Of a stretch of 64,000 bases of DNA, positions 44,279 to 52,050 are shown piece by piece. The translations under genes were made by a program, and so were the position numbers. Numbering within the stretch: the stretch's first letter is position 1; every line of letters starts with the position of its first letter. The notes beneath the pieces were generated by a model. That model ran no database searches. It was not told the DNA's origin and worked only from the letters and a program-made list of their open reading frames with translations. The DNA comes from Bacteroidota bacterium (lineage in GTDB: Bacteria; Bacteroidota; Bacteroidia; Sphingobacteriales; Sphingobacteriaceae), in contig JAMFRP010000014.1 in assembly GCA_026224775.1 (NCBI GenBank), positions 82,797 to 146,796 on the forward strand, in the 5' to 3' direction.

Positions 44279-45046
44279 TTAAAACTCCAATTCCACCAAC
44301 ATCGGGCAATGGTCAGAGTGCTTAGCTTCGCATAATATTGAAGCCCGTTTAATATTGCCTTCCAACTCCTTACTGGCCATAGCATAATCAATACGCCAAC
44401 CTAAGTTCTTAGCACGTGCATTAGCGCGGTAGCTCCACCAGGTATAGTTGTGTGGCTCCTTGTTTACATGGCGGAAGGTATCCACAAAACCTGATTCAAT
44501 AAACTCTTCCATCCAGGCACGCTCTTCAGGTAAAAACCCAGATGAATTGGCGTTTGATTTCGGGTTGTGAATATCAATAGGGCGGTGACAAATATTATAA
44601 TCGCCGCAGATAACCAGATTGGGATGCTCCACTTTTAGGAGCGTGAGGTATTTACCAAACTCATCTAAAAACCGATATTTAAATATCTGGCGTTCATCGC
44701 CGCTTGAGCCGGAGGGAAAATAGGCGCTCATTACTGATACTTCATCAAAATCAACCCGGATACAACGGCCTTCGCGATCAAAGTCAGCAATACCACAACC
44801 GTACTCAACATGCTTTGGTGTTTGTTTGCAAAAGATAGCTGTACCACTATAACCCTTCTTTTCAGCCGGGAACCAGTAATGCTGGTAGCCTAATTGCTCT
44901 ACCAACAGCAATTCCTTTATATCATTTTGAGTGGCTTTTATCTCCTGTAGGCAAACTACATCAGCGTCCGTAGCCTGTAACCAGGCCAGCCAGTCTTTAT
45001 TTATTGCAGCTCTTAGTCCGTTAACGTTATAGGTGATTATTTTCAT
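44279..45046 (-). CDS. xth: Exodeoxyribonuclease III (AP endonuclease)
   Basis: Base-excision repair nuclease acting at abasic sites and 3' blocked ends. The 255 residues have MKIITYNVNGLRAA, the metal-binding LQEIKA (Glu34), the catalytic CGDYNICH and the C-terminal SDHCPM motif. The gene is bracketed by inverted copies of the same palindromic element (44184-44267 and 45067-45150), within about 20 bases on each side. Confidence 0.95.
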   Translation of the reverse strand: MKIITYNVNGLRAAINKDWLAWLQATDADVVCLQEIKATQNDIKELLLVEQLGYQHYWFPAEKKGYSGTAIFCKQTPKHVEYGCGIADFDREGRCIRVDFDEVSVMSAYFPSGSSGDERQIFKYRFLDEFGKYLTLLKVEHPNLVICGDYNICHRPIDIHNPKSNANSSGFLPEERAWMEEFIESGFVDTFRHVNKEPHNYTWWSYRANARAKNLGWRIDYAMASKELEGNIKRASILCEAKHSDHCPMLVELEF

Positions 45047-45066
45047 TTTTTACTTTTCTGTTTTTT

Positions 45067-45150
45067 GTCATTCTGAGCGCAGCGAAGAATCTATCGATAA
45101 ACATTTGCGCCATGTATAACGGATAGATTCTTCGCTTCGCTCAGAATGAC
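45067..45150. repeat. GTCATTCTGA palindrome, copy upstream of xth
   Basis: 29-bp arms (45067-45095 and 45122-45150) with one mismatch. The loop contains CATTTGCGCCATGTATAACG, the reverse complement of the loop in the 44184-44267 copy. Confidence 0.85.
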
Positions 45151-45168
45151 AAGGGTGGTATAAAACTA

Positions 45169-45250
45169 TGTCATTGCGAGGAACGAAGCAATCGCACGGG
45201 AGCAAGTCAATCATGTAAAGTTCGCGATTGCTTCGTTCCTCGCAATGACA
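45169..45250. repeat. GTCATTGCGAG palindrome
   Basis: Perfect 27-bp arms (45169-45195 and 45224-45250) beginning TGTCATTGCGAGGAACG. The left flank ATAAAACTAT matches the same position in the MITE at 16084, but no terminal inverted repeats are present, so it may be a truncated or separate element. Confidence 0.85.
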
Positions 45251-45263
45251 AATGAGAAAAACA

Positions 45264-45950
45264 TTATAGCTGAAGCAAATTATCCATCTGCTTACATTCC
45301 TTTTTGCTGAGTACTTCAACAGTCATCGGCACATCCACTAACGGACGGTCGTTCGCGTCTTTCTTCACAGCAGCTATCAAATCCACCATATCCAAACCGG
45401 CAACCACTTCGCCATAAACAGTATAGTTCCCATCTAAATGCGGCACGCCACCCACAGTTCGGTAATATTGGCGCTGCCATTCCGGTATTTTACGTCCGCT
45501 TCTTTTCTCGGCTTTGTTGATCATGGTATCAGTCATCCTTTTACCTTGCACTATATAAAACTGGCAGCCGCTTGATGCTTTTTTAGGATTATCATCCCGC
45601 GCAGCGGCTAAAACCCCTTTTTTATGAAACAGGCTGTCGCGAAACTCAGCAGGGATCGTGTATCCAACATCACCATTACCCAGTTCAACATTTGGCTTTG
45701 CATTTTTCGAATCCGGGTCACCGCCCTGTATCATAAAATCCTGTATCACCCGGTGGAAAAGCGTACCATTATAAAATCCTTTTTTGGCAAGCTTTATAAA
45801 ATTGTCGCGATGCTGCGGTGTTTCGTTATACAAACGGATGATGCATTCACCATAAGTGGTTTTAATACGCACATATTGATTTTTGGGTGGTTTGGCGAAA
45901 GCCGCCGTTACTGTGATCAGTAAAATGAATAGCGTAAAAAGTTTTTTCAT
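45264..45950 (-). CDS. Exported cyclophilin-type peptidyl-prolyl isomerase
   Basis: Catalyses cis-trans isomerisation of proline bonds, here probably in the periplasm. The protein (228 residues from the ATG at 45950) has a signal peptide (MKKLFTLFILLITVTAAFA) and the cyclophilin core: FHRVIQDFMIQGGDP and YTIPAEF. SGCQFYIVQGKRM replaces the usual SQFFI and carries the active-site glutamine-phenylalanine. The longer frame up to 46151 runs into the palindromic repeat at 46044-46204 and is rejected. Confidence 0.92.
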   Translation of the reverse strand: MKKLFTLFILLITVTAAFAKPPKNQYVRIKTTYGECIIRLYNETPQHRDNFIKLAKKGFYNGTLFHRVIQDFMIQGGDPDSKNAKPNVELGNGDVGYTIPAEFRDSLFHKKGVLAAARDDNPKKASSGCQFYIVQGKRMTDTMINKAEKRSGRKIPEWQRQYYRTVGGVPHLDGNYTVYGEVVAGLDMVDLIAAVKKDANDRPLVDVPMTVEVLSKKECKQMDNLLQL

Positions 45951-46043
45951 GTTAGAGAATTTGTCAGTTAAAATATATTTAGAGCCCTCCCTGCATCCTA
46001 CCCAAATTTCATTAGGTAAAAGTGGATTTTTTTTATGTTTTTT

Positions 46044-46204
46044 ACCCTCTTTTTTGCTTGCAAAAGAGAGGGTGGTCGAGCGAAGCAAAGACCGGGTGAG
46101 TAAACTATACGAGCGGCATTGGCGCAAATGCCTGGCACATAGTTGACTCACCCCGAATACGCTGCGCTATTCGACCCTCTCTCCGGCAAGCCGGAAAGAG
46201 GGTG
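46044..46204. repeat. Compound palindromic repeat (ACCCTC...GAGGGT)
   Basis: A larger inverted structure. Hairpin-like ACCCTC...GAGGGT blocks at both ends (about 46044-46073 and 46175-46204) flank GGTGGTCGAGCG...GGGTGAGTAAACTAT and its complement ATAGTTGACTCACCCC...CGACC. The centre carries GGCGCAAATGCC, also found in the loop of the 44184 element. Confidence 0.7.
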
Positions 46205-46216
46205 AAAATATATTAC

Positions 46217-46561
46217 CTAACTTTCCATTGAATCAAAATAGTCAATCATCAAGGATTTCAACACCATTTCCTGTTCAAGCAGGGTATAATTAGGGATCAC
46301 ACCAACACGTTTCCAGTGTGGCCAGCCGTCCTGATCCAGGCCCTCCAATTCGTAAAAACCCATCATGCTAAATAGCTTGCAATTGGCTATATGCATCAGC
46401 TCCTCCTTTTGGCGTTTGCTGAACTTTCGCGGGCCCTGCCCCAACTCCTGCACGCCGATGAGGAACAGCATCACTTTAAGGTCGGGTTTTTCGTTATCAA
46501 AATCCTCAGCAATACGTTGCTGAAGCATACTCCATTTCAAATTAATTTCGGCAGGTGTCAT
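46217..46561 (-). CDS. Conserved hypothetical protein
   Basis: The 114 residues have MTPAEINLKWSMLQQRIAEDFDNEKPDLKVMLFLIGVQELGQGPRKFSKRQKEELMHIANCKLF, a helical soluble protein without signal or membrane segment. Its ordered composition and normal start suggest a genuine gene. No function or known domain is recognised, and the flanking genes do not help. Confidence 0.7.
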   Translation of the reverse strand: MTPAEINLKWSMLQQRIAEDFDNEKPDLKVMLFLIGVQELGQGPRKFSKRQKEELMHIANCKLFSMMGFYELEGLDQDGWPHWKRVGVIPNYTLLEQEMVLKSLMIDYFDSMES

Positions 46562-46669
46562 ACAGCAAAGATATAACCAGTTGGCTGTTTGCGGTGTTTC
46601 GTTTGCATTTTTTTATCCGAAACTTACTGCCAACTGTAAACTGCCGGTTGATTATATCTTAACATGAAT

Positions 46670-46726
46670 TTAATTGCAACTTAATTGCAATTGATACTTG
46701 TTTAAAGATTTTTTTATCTACTTTTG
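46670..46726 (+). promoter_or_regulatory. Promoter and tandem-repeat candidate operator of the metal-uptake pair
   Basis: TTAATTGCAAC occurs in tandem (46670-46680, then TTAATTGCAA at 46681-46690), containing TTGCAA palindromes. TACTTTTG (46719-46726) fits the -7 consensus. The repeat sits just upstream of the expected -33 position, suggesting regulator binding. The regulator is not known. Confidence 0.5.
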
Positions 46727-46752
46727 CCTAAAGCATTAAATGCCCTGCTGAC

Positions 46753-47079
46753 TTGAAAAAGAACAAATCCCATATAATCCTTACCTGGATGCTGATGCTT
46801 TGCTTTGTTGCAGGGCAATATATGGTGTATTCGCATACCCATGCGGTAAATACAACAAGTAATAAAGCGGCATATCATAGCCCTGATACACAACCCAAGC
46901 AAACCGTTACCGAAAACTGCCAATTGTGCGATGCCATGCATCATAACGCTATGGAAGTATTTAGTGCGGTATATTTTGCGCCGGTTACCGTAAGCAGTTA
47001 TTACTACAAAGCGGTTAAGCACAATTTTATAAGCATCGCCCTCGTCCTATCCGCCGGGCGTTCTCCCCCAATTGCTTAA
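46753..47079 (+). CDS. Exported small His/Cys protein preceding the receptor
   Basis: The 108 residues have a TTG start (46753), a signal-like helix (about 9-25), HTHAVN, a CQLCDAMHHNAM cluster (about 55-67) with two cysteines and several histidines, and a hydrophobic end. The clusters look metal-binding. It lies just upstream of a receptor with the WGDEHG motif of metal-type receptors, so it may be a metal-binding or sensing partner. The family is not firmly recognised. Confidence 0.65.
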   Translation: MKKNKSHIILTWMLMLCFVAGQYMVYSHTHAVNTTSNKAAYHSPDTQPKQTVTENCQLCDAMHHNAMEVFSAVYFAPVTVSSYYYKAVKHNFISIALVLSAGRSPPIA

Positions 47080-47211
47080 TTTTCATACCTAAGTATTCTT
47101 TTATTATTTATTCCGTTTAGTTTTTGAACAGACAGCGCGTCTCGGAATAAATTTTTATTATCAATTGACCCATGCGGTCATTTACCGGATTTTTACTTGT
47201 TTAGATTTTTT

Positions 47212-49749
47212 ATGAAACTTATAAAGAGACTCTTATCGATATTTTACATATTGTTTTTTATATCAACGGCGGCAAGCGCTATTGATAAATTACCACCCGG
47301 AACAAAGGGCACAGGTACACTAACGGGCATAGTAACTGATAAAGCATCAGGAAACGCTATTCCGGGCGCTACGGTTTCTATACCAGATTTGCATACCGGC
47401 ACATCTACCAATGCAAGTGGTAAATATACTTTAAGAAATTTACCCAAGGGAGTATACCTGGTATCAGTCACTTTTGTTGGATATGCCGCCTATACCCAAA
47501 AGGTTGATCTTTCAACTACAACAACATTAAATATTGCCTTATCGGTATCATCAATAGAAGAAGCTGAAGTTGTTGTTACCGGTGTAAGCCGTGCCACCGA
47601 GCTAAAAAGAGACCCGGTGCCTATGGTAGCAGTAGGTAAAACATACATCGACCAGCACTCAGCATCAGGAAACGTAATTGATGAAATTGCAAACCTGCCG
47701 GGCATTAGCGCGGTTACTACAGGCCCGAATATTTCAAAGCCATTTATACATGGCCTTGGCTACAACAGGGTTGTTACGTCTGTTGATGGTATTCGCCAGG
47801 AAGGGCAACAATGGGGTGACGAACATGGTATTGAGGTTGACCAAAATTCGGTTGACCGTGTAGAAATTATAAAAGGCCCGGCCAGCTTAAGCTATGGTTC
47901 TGACGCGATTGGCGGGGTGGTTAACTTAATATCGCCGCCCCCGGTTGCTGAAGGACAGATTTTAGGATCAGTGCAGGAAATTTATGGCACCAATAATGGT
48001 TTATTTAACGAATCATTGAGGTTGCAGGGTAACAATAACGGTATTGTATGGGGTACCATTTTATCTGATAAAATGGCCAAGGACTATCAGAATCAACATG
48101 ATGGCCGTGTATATGCCACTAATTTTAAGGAAAAAGATGCGAGGGCAATGGTTGGCTTAAACAAAGCATGGGGATATTCTTACTTGAACTTCTCCCTTTT
48201 TGATGATGAGCAAGCTATACCTGATGGTAGCCGTGATTCAGCTACCCGCCAGTTTACTCAACAGGTTACCGAAGCTGATCTCAGCAGGCCCGTTGTACCT
48301 GCATCGGCACTAAATTCATACGCGTTGCCGGTGTTGCACCAGCATGTACAATTATATCGTATTTATGATAACAGTAATTTTATTATAGGCAGCGGCAACT
48401 TAATTGTAAATCTGGGTTATCAATACAGCCACCGCAGGGAGTTTACACACCCTGATAGTGCAAACGTACCGGGACTGAACCTACAATTAACCACCTGGAC
48501 ATACGACGTTAAGTACGACTTTAACATTGGTAAAGGATATGAAACCACCGTTGGCGTTAACGGCATGTACCAAGTCAATTCGTTAGGGTTTAGTACAGAT
48601 TTTCCTATACCAGCATATAACCAGTTTGATATCGGGTCGTTCTTCATTATGAAAAAGAGCTTTGGAAAGCTGGATCTTTCCGGCGGCGCAAGGTATGATA
48701 CACGGTCTTTTAGTGGTAAAGCAGCCTATGTAGATAATACGGTACAATACTTCCCTACACTTTATACCGGACCTAATCCAACAACAACACCTAATGTAAC
48801 ACAGCAATTTAGCGCGTTAAATAAAAGCTTCTCAGGTGCTTCAGGTAGCTTTGGCGCAGCCTATAATTTCTCCGACCAATTTTTATTGAAAGCCAATATA
48901 GCCCGCGGCTTTAGGGCGCCGAGCATCGCGGAGTTATCGGCAAACGGCCCTGACCCCGGATCGCAAATATATCACGTAGGGAATCCCGACTTTAAACCAG
49001 AGTTTAGTGTTCAGGAAGATTTAGGAGCTTTCTTAACCCTGCCTAATGTTTCCATGAGTGCCGAGGTTTTCGATAACCATATCCAAAACTATATTTTCCA
49101 GGAGCAGGTACAGGGTGCCGACGGACTACCCGTACGCGTTGCTGCTAACGGCACACCTGAACAGGACGGACAATACAGCGAATTTACTTACGTACAAAGC
49201 AAGGCTCGCATCAGTGGCGGCGAATTTAGCCTGGATATCCATCCGGTATCATGGTTGCATTTTGAAAATTCGGCTACCTTAACTTACGGTACTAACTTAG
49301 GCACAGGTGGTAAAGTGCCTGATAGCTTAAAGTACCTACCATTCATCCCGCCATTGCATACCCACTCTGAATTGCGTGGTACTTTTGCTAAAGGCCTGGG
49401 AAAAACATTTAAAAATCTGTATGCTTTTGGTGGGTTTGATCACTACTCCGCGCAAAACCGTTTCTTCGCAGCCTACGGAACAGAAACCTATACCGCGGGA
49501 TATAACCTGTTAAGCGCGGGCATAGGTGGTAACGTTGTAAATGCAAAAGGCAACAAGGTACTTGAATTATTTATTGAAGGAACCAACCTGGCCAATGTAA
49601 ACTATCAATCAAACATGAGCCGGTTAAAATATTTCGATAACCCTACAGTACCGGCAGGTGTACAACCGGGCATATTCAACATGGGCCGGAATATCAGCTT
49701 TAAAGTTGTAATCCCTTTTGATTTATCACCGAAGGAGAAGGCTATATAA
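47212..49749 (+). CDS. TonB-dependent receptor, probable metal (ZnuD-like) uptake
   Basis: The 845 residues have a signal peptide (to STAASA), a carboxypeptidase-regulatory-like domain (about 35-115) and a plug with DGIRQEGQQWGDEHGIEVDQNSVDRVEIIKGPASLSYGSDAIGG, which carries the WGDEHG block also seen in ZnuD-type zinc receptors. A 22-stranded barrel follows. The ATG at 47212 is preferred over a TTG at 47197 because the signal peptide begins there. Zinc or another divalent metal is inferred from the motif and the His/Cys-rich partner upstream. Confidence 0.85.
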   Translation: MKLIKRLLSIFYILFFISTAASAIDKLPPGTKGTGTLTGIVTDKASGNAIPGATVSIPDLHTGTSTNASGKYTLRNLPKGVYLVSVTFVGYAAYTQKVDLSTTTTLNIALSVSSIEEAEVVVTGVSRATELKRDPVPMVAVGKTYIDQHSASGNVIDEIANLPGISAVTTGPNISKPFIHGLGYNRVVTSVDGIRQEGQQWGDEHGIEVDQNSVDRVEIIKGPASLSYGSDAIGGVVNLISPPPVAEGQILGSVQEIYGTNNGLFNESLRLQGNNNGIVWGTILSDKMAKDYQNQHDGRVYATNFKEKDARAMVGLNKAWGYSYLNFSLFDDEQAIPDGSRDSATRQFTQQVTEADLSRPVVPASALNSYALPVLHQHVQLYRIYDNSNFIIGSGNLIVNLGYQYSHRREFTHPDSANVPGLNLQLTTWTYDVKYDFNIGKGYETTVGVNGMYQVNSLGFSTDFPIPAYNQFDIGSFFIMKKSFGKLDLSGGARYDTRSFSGKAAYVDNTVQYFPTLYTGPNPTTTPNVTQQFSALNKSFSGASGSFGAAYNFSDQFLLKANIARGFRAPSIAELSANGPDPGSQIYHVGNPDFKPEFSVQEDLGAFLTLPNVSMSAEVFDNHIQNYIFQEQVQGADGLPVRVAANGTPEQDGQYSEFTYVQSKARISGGEFSLDIHPVSWLHFENSATLTYGTNLGTGGKVPDSLKYLPFIPPLHTHSELRGTFAKGLGKTFKNLYAFGGFDHYSAQNRFFAAYGTETYTAGYNLLSAGIGGNVVNAKGNKVLELFIEGTNLANVNYQSNMSRLKYFDNPTVPAGVQPGIFNMGRNISFKVVIPFDLSPKEKAI

Positions 49750-49763
49750 TTAAATATCCAACT

Positions 49764-49846
49764 GTCATTTCGACCGGAGGGAGAAATCTTCTAAAACAGG
49801 CAAAGCGAATATACATAGCGAATAAGATTTCTCCCTCCGGTCGAAA
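49764..49846. repeat. GTCATTTCGACCGG palindrome
   Basis: Perfect 23-bp arms (49768-49790 and 49824-49846, centred on CGACCGGAGGGAG) lie in the gap after the receptor gene. The left end begins GTCA; the right end is degenerate (GGGT). Confidence 0.8.
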
Positions 49847-49880
49847 GGGTAATAAGTACGAGAAAAACCAACACAACCCT

Positions 49881-49964
49881 GTCATGCTGAGGAACGAAGC
49901 ATCTATCCGCTAATCTGCATCCGGGAAGCTTATCGGATAGATGCTTCACTCCGTTCAGAATGAC
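49881..49964. repeat. GTCATGCTGAGG palindrome
   Basis: The left arm starts GTCATGCTGAGGAACGAAGC and the right arm ends AGAATGAC. Arms differ near the tip but pair around GCATCTATCCG (left) and CGGATAGATGC (right). Imperfect member of the GTCATT family. Confidence 0.75.
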
Positions 49965-49982
49965 AAATTGAAAAAGGACAAT

Positions 49983-50021
49983 CAAACAAAAAACCCGGCT
50001 TATGGCCGGGTTTTTTGTTTG
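49983..50021. terminator. Bidirectional terminator between receptor and HtrA genes
   Basis: A 17-bp perfect inverted repeat containing CCCGGC and GCCGGG with A6/T6 flanks and a 5-base loop. Confidence 0.9.
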
Positions 50022-50034
50022 AAATTATTAATTA

Positions 50035-51567
50035 CTATTGAACTTGAAAGGTATTGTGAAAGCTGGTACCATCAGGATATAGTCCTGAGATAGTTAACAA
50101 CCCATTCCGGGTATTGGTTATGGCAGTATCCATATCGGCAATGCTGCCTATGGCGTGCTTGTTTATACCAGTGATAACTGAACCTACGGGTATTTCAGTA
50201 TCATCAAACAAACGACCCGGGCGAACTTGCGTAACCACCACTCCTGATTGAATATGGAATTGCGCTTTTTGTTCTTTAGTTATCGGCATAAAGCTTGCGC
50301 CTAACTTATTAAACAATTCAGATGCTGATTTGGTAACCGCTGCTGTATGTGTAGCTGCAGGCAAATCGCCTTTTAAGGTTACCGTAAATGCTTTTTCAGA
50401 TCCATCGCGCAATACAGTTAAATGTATCTTATCACCCGGCTGTAATTCGCCAACACGCTCTTGTAGATCTGATGATTCGTAAACAGGTGTATTTTCAACC
50501 TTAACAATTACGTCGCCGGCTTTAATACCCGCTTCCTGTGCACCACCACCCGGCACAATGTCCCTTACATATAAACCATTGGTTACGCTTGTTTTTAATT
50601 GCTCTGCAACATCAGGGTTAAGCTCGGTAAAGCTAACACCAACGTAACCACGTTTAACGGCTCCATATTTTTCAATATCATTCAATACCTTTTTAGCAAG
50701 ATTGATAGGAATAGCAAAACCATAACCCTCATAAGAGCCGGTTTGTGACGCAATAGCCGAGTTAATACCAATCAGTTCGCCTTTAGTATTTACTAACGCA
50801 CCGCCGCTGTTACCCGGGTTAATGGCCGCATCTGTTTGAATAAACGACTCGATAGATTTATTAGTTCTTGGACCATCATTGCTCGTACGGCCAAACGGAT
50901 TTTGATTCTGATCGTCCTGGCTGCCAATAATACCAATGTTGCGGCCTTTGGCACTAACAATACCGGCTGTAACGGTAGATGTTAAATTGAATGGATTACC
51001 AACTGCCAATACCCACTCGCCTACTTTAGCATCGTCTGAATTACCTAATTTAACAATAGGCAAATCAGTCGCGCTGATCTTGATCAAAGCCAGATCAGTA
51101 TTAGGGTCGGTACCGATAACTTTAGCCTGGAAAGTACGGTGATCGTTCGTATTAACCGTAATCTTATCCGCTTTTTCAACAACATGGTTGTTGGTTACAA
51201 TGTAGCCATCCGGCGAAATAATAACACCCGAACCCGATGCTTGTTGCACACCTTGCGGGCGCATTTGCTGGCCGAACATGTTGCCAAACATTTGTTGTAA
51301 TTCGCTTTGCTTGTCGTCGCCGGCATCATTTTGATAGGTAACGCGGATATAAACTACCGCAGGCGTAACCGCGGCTGCCGCTTGTGTAAAATCAACCTCG
51401 CCTGCCGAAGATGTAATAGGTGCTGACGGATTGCTGGTGAAATAAACTTTTTGGCGATCCTCAAAACTCATGTTGCTAGCATATTTGTTCTCGATCACCT
51501 TGTAAGTACCCAGGGCCATAGCCCCGCCAATAAAGGCTGTTAATAGTTTTAAACCAAACTTTTTCAT
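50035..51567 (-). CDS. HtrA/Deg-family serine protease with two PDZ domains
   Basis: Periplasmic quality-control protease/chaperone. The 510 residues have an N-terminal membrane or signal segment (7-22), a trypsin-like domain with the catalytic triad in TNNHVVEK (His), NTDLALIK (Asp) and NPGNSGGALVN (Ser), and two C-terminal PDZ domains (about 295-390 and 415-505). The linker MFGNMFGQQMRPQGVQQASGSG is typical of the DegP/DegQ class. A -7 element lies at 51695-51688. Confidence 0.95.
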   Translation of the reverse strand: MKKFGLKLLTAFIGGAMALGTYKVIENKYASNMSFEDRQKVYFTSNPSAPITSSAGEVDFTQAAAAVTPAVVYIRVTYQNDAGDDKQSELQQMFGNMFGQQMRPQGVQQASGSGVIISPDGYIVTNNHVVEKADKITVNTNDHRTFQAKVIGTDPNTDLALIKISATDLPIVKLGNSDDAKVGEWVLAVGNPFNLTSTVTAGIVSAKGRNIGIIGSQDDQNQNPFGRTSNDGPRTNKSIESFIQTDAAINPGNSGGALVNTKGELIGINSAIASQTGSYEGYGFAIPINLAKKVLNDIEKYGAVKRGYVGVSFTELNPDVAEQLKTSVTNGLYVRDIVPGGGAQEAGIKAGDVIVKVENTPVYESSDLQERVGELQPGDKIHLTVLRDGSEKAFTVTLKGDLPAATHTAAVTKSASELFNKLGASFMPITKEQKAQFHIQSGVVVTQVRPGRLFDDTEIPVGSVITGINKHAIGSIADMDTAITNTRNGLLTISGLYPDGTSFHNTFQVQ

Positions 51568-52050
51568 TTTCTCTAATCTGTTTTTTAATGGTAATGAAGC
51601 TATTATGAGGTTGTTTATTTTAAAGGAATCTCATAATGGTTTCATATTATTATTCACTTTTCTTTTGCGTTATTTATTTTAACAATTCAAATATAATACC
51701 ATATAGACTGCAATGTCAATAAGATGTTATTTGCTGTTTTGTTAAAAATTGTTAAATTAAAAATTGCTTTAGATAAAGGTTGTTTTGTTGATGCTTTCGA
51801 TAGAAGCACATTGCTACTTAGCTGAGCGTCAGTTATAAAGTCACCACATAAAAACGACAAATTTACCTGCGTAGTATATCGTCAACTGTCAAAACTTCAG
51901 CTGTTAAATAATGGTGATAATATTAATATCCGCGTCCAAAATCAAACACTTAACAAATATTTAATATTAAATGCTTTCAATTGCTGTAAATTCTGTTTAC
52001 GTTTGAATTTTTTCTTGGTGTAGCTTCTATAAATTTTTTGATAGAAACGG
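51568..52050. other. Gene-free gap of 483 bases
   Basis: Apart from the HtrA promoter at 51688-51695 I see no gene, repeat, RNA signature or further regulatory motif in the remaining DNA up to the SNF2 start codon; the left part is strongly AT-rich. Confidence 0.5.
51688..51695 (-). promoter_or_regulatory. -7 element of the HtrA gene
   Basis: On the minus strand TATATTTG lies downstream of TTGACA with a 21-base spacer from TTG, giving a leader of about 110 bases to the ATG. Confidence 0.55.

Noticed and set aside
44184..45150. Composite transposon carrying xth
   Set aside because: The flanking elements are short palindromes without coding capacity or terminal repeats, and no target duplication was seen. 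Only the geometry is reported.
44184..45250. CRISPR array
   Set aside because: The repeats are palindromic, of differing sequence and irregular spacing, with no cas gene.
45951..46151. N-terminal extension of the cyclophilin gene
   Set aside because: The extra 67 codons are made of palindromic repeat DNA, and a clean signal peptide starts at 45950.
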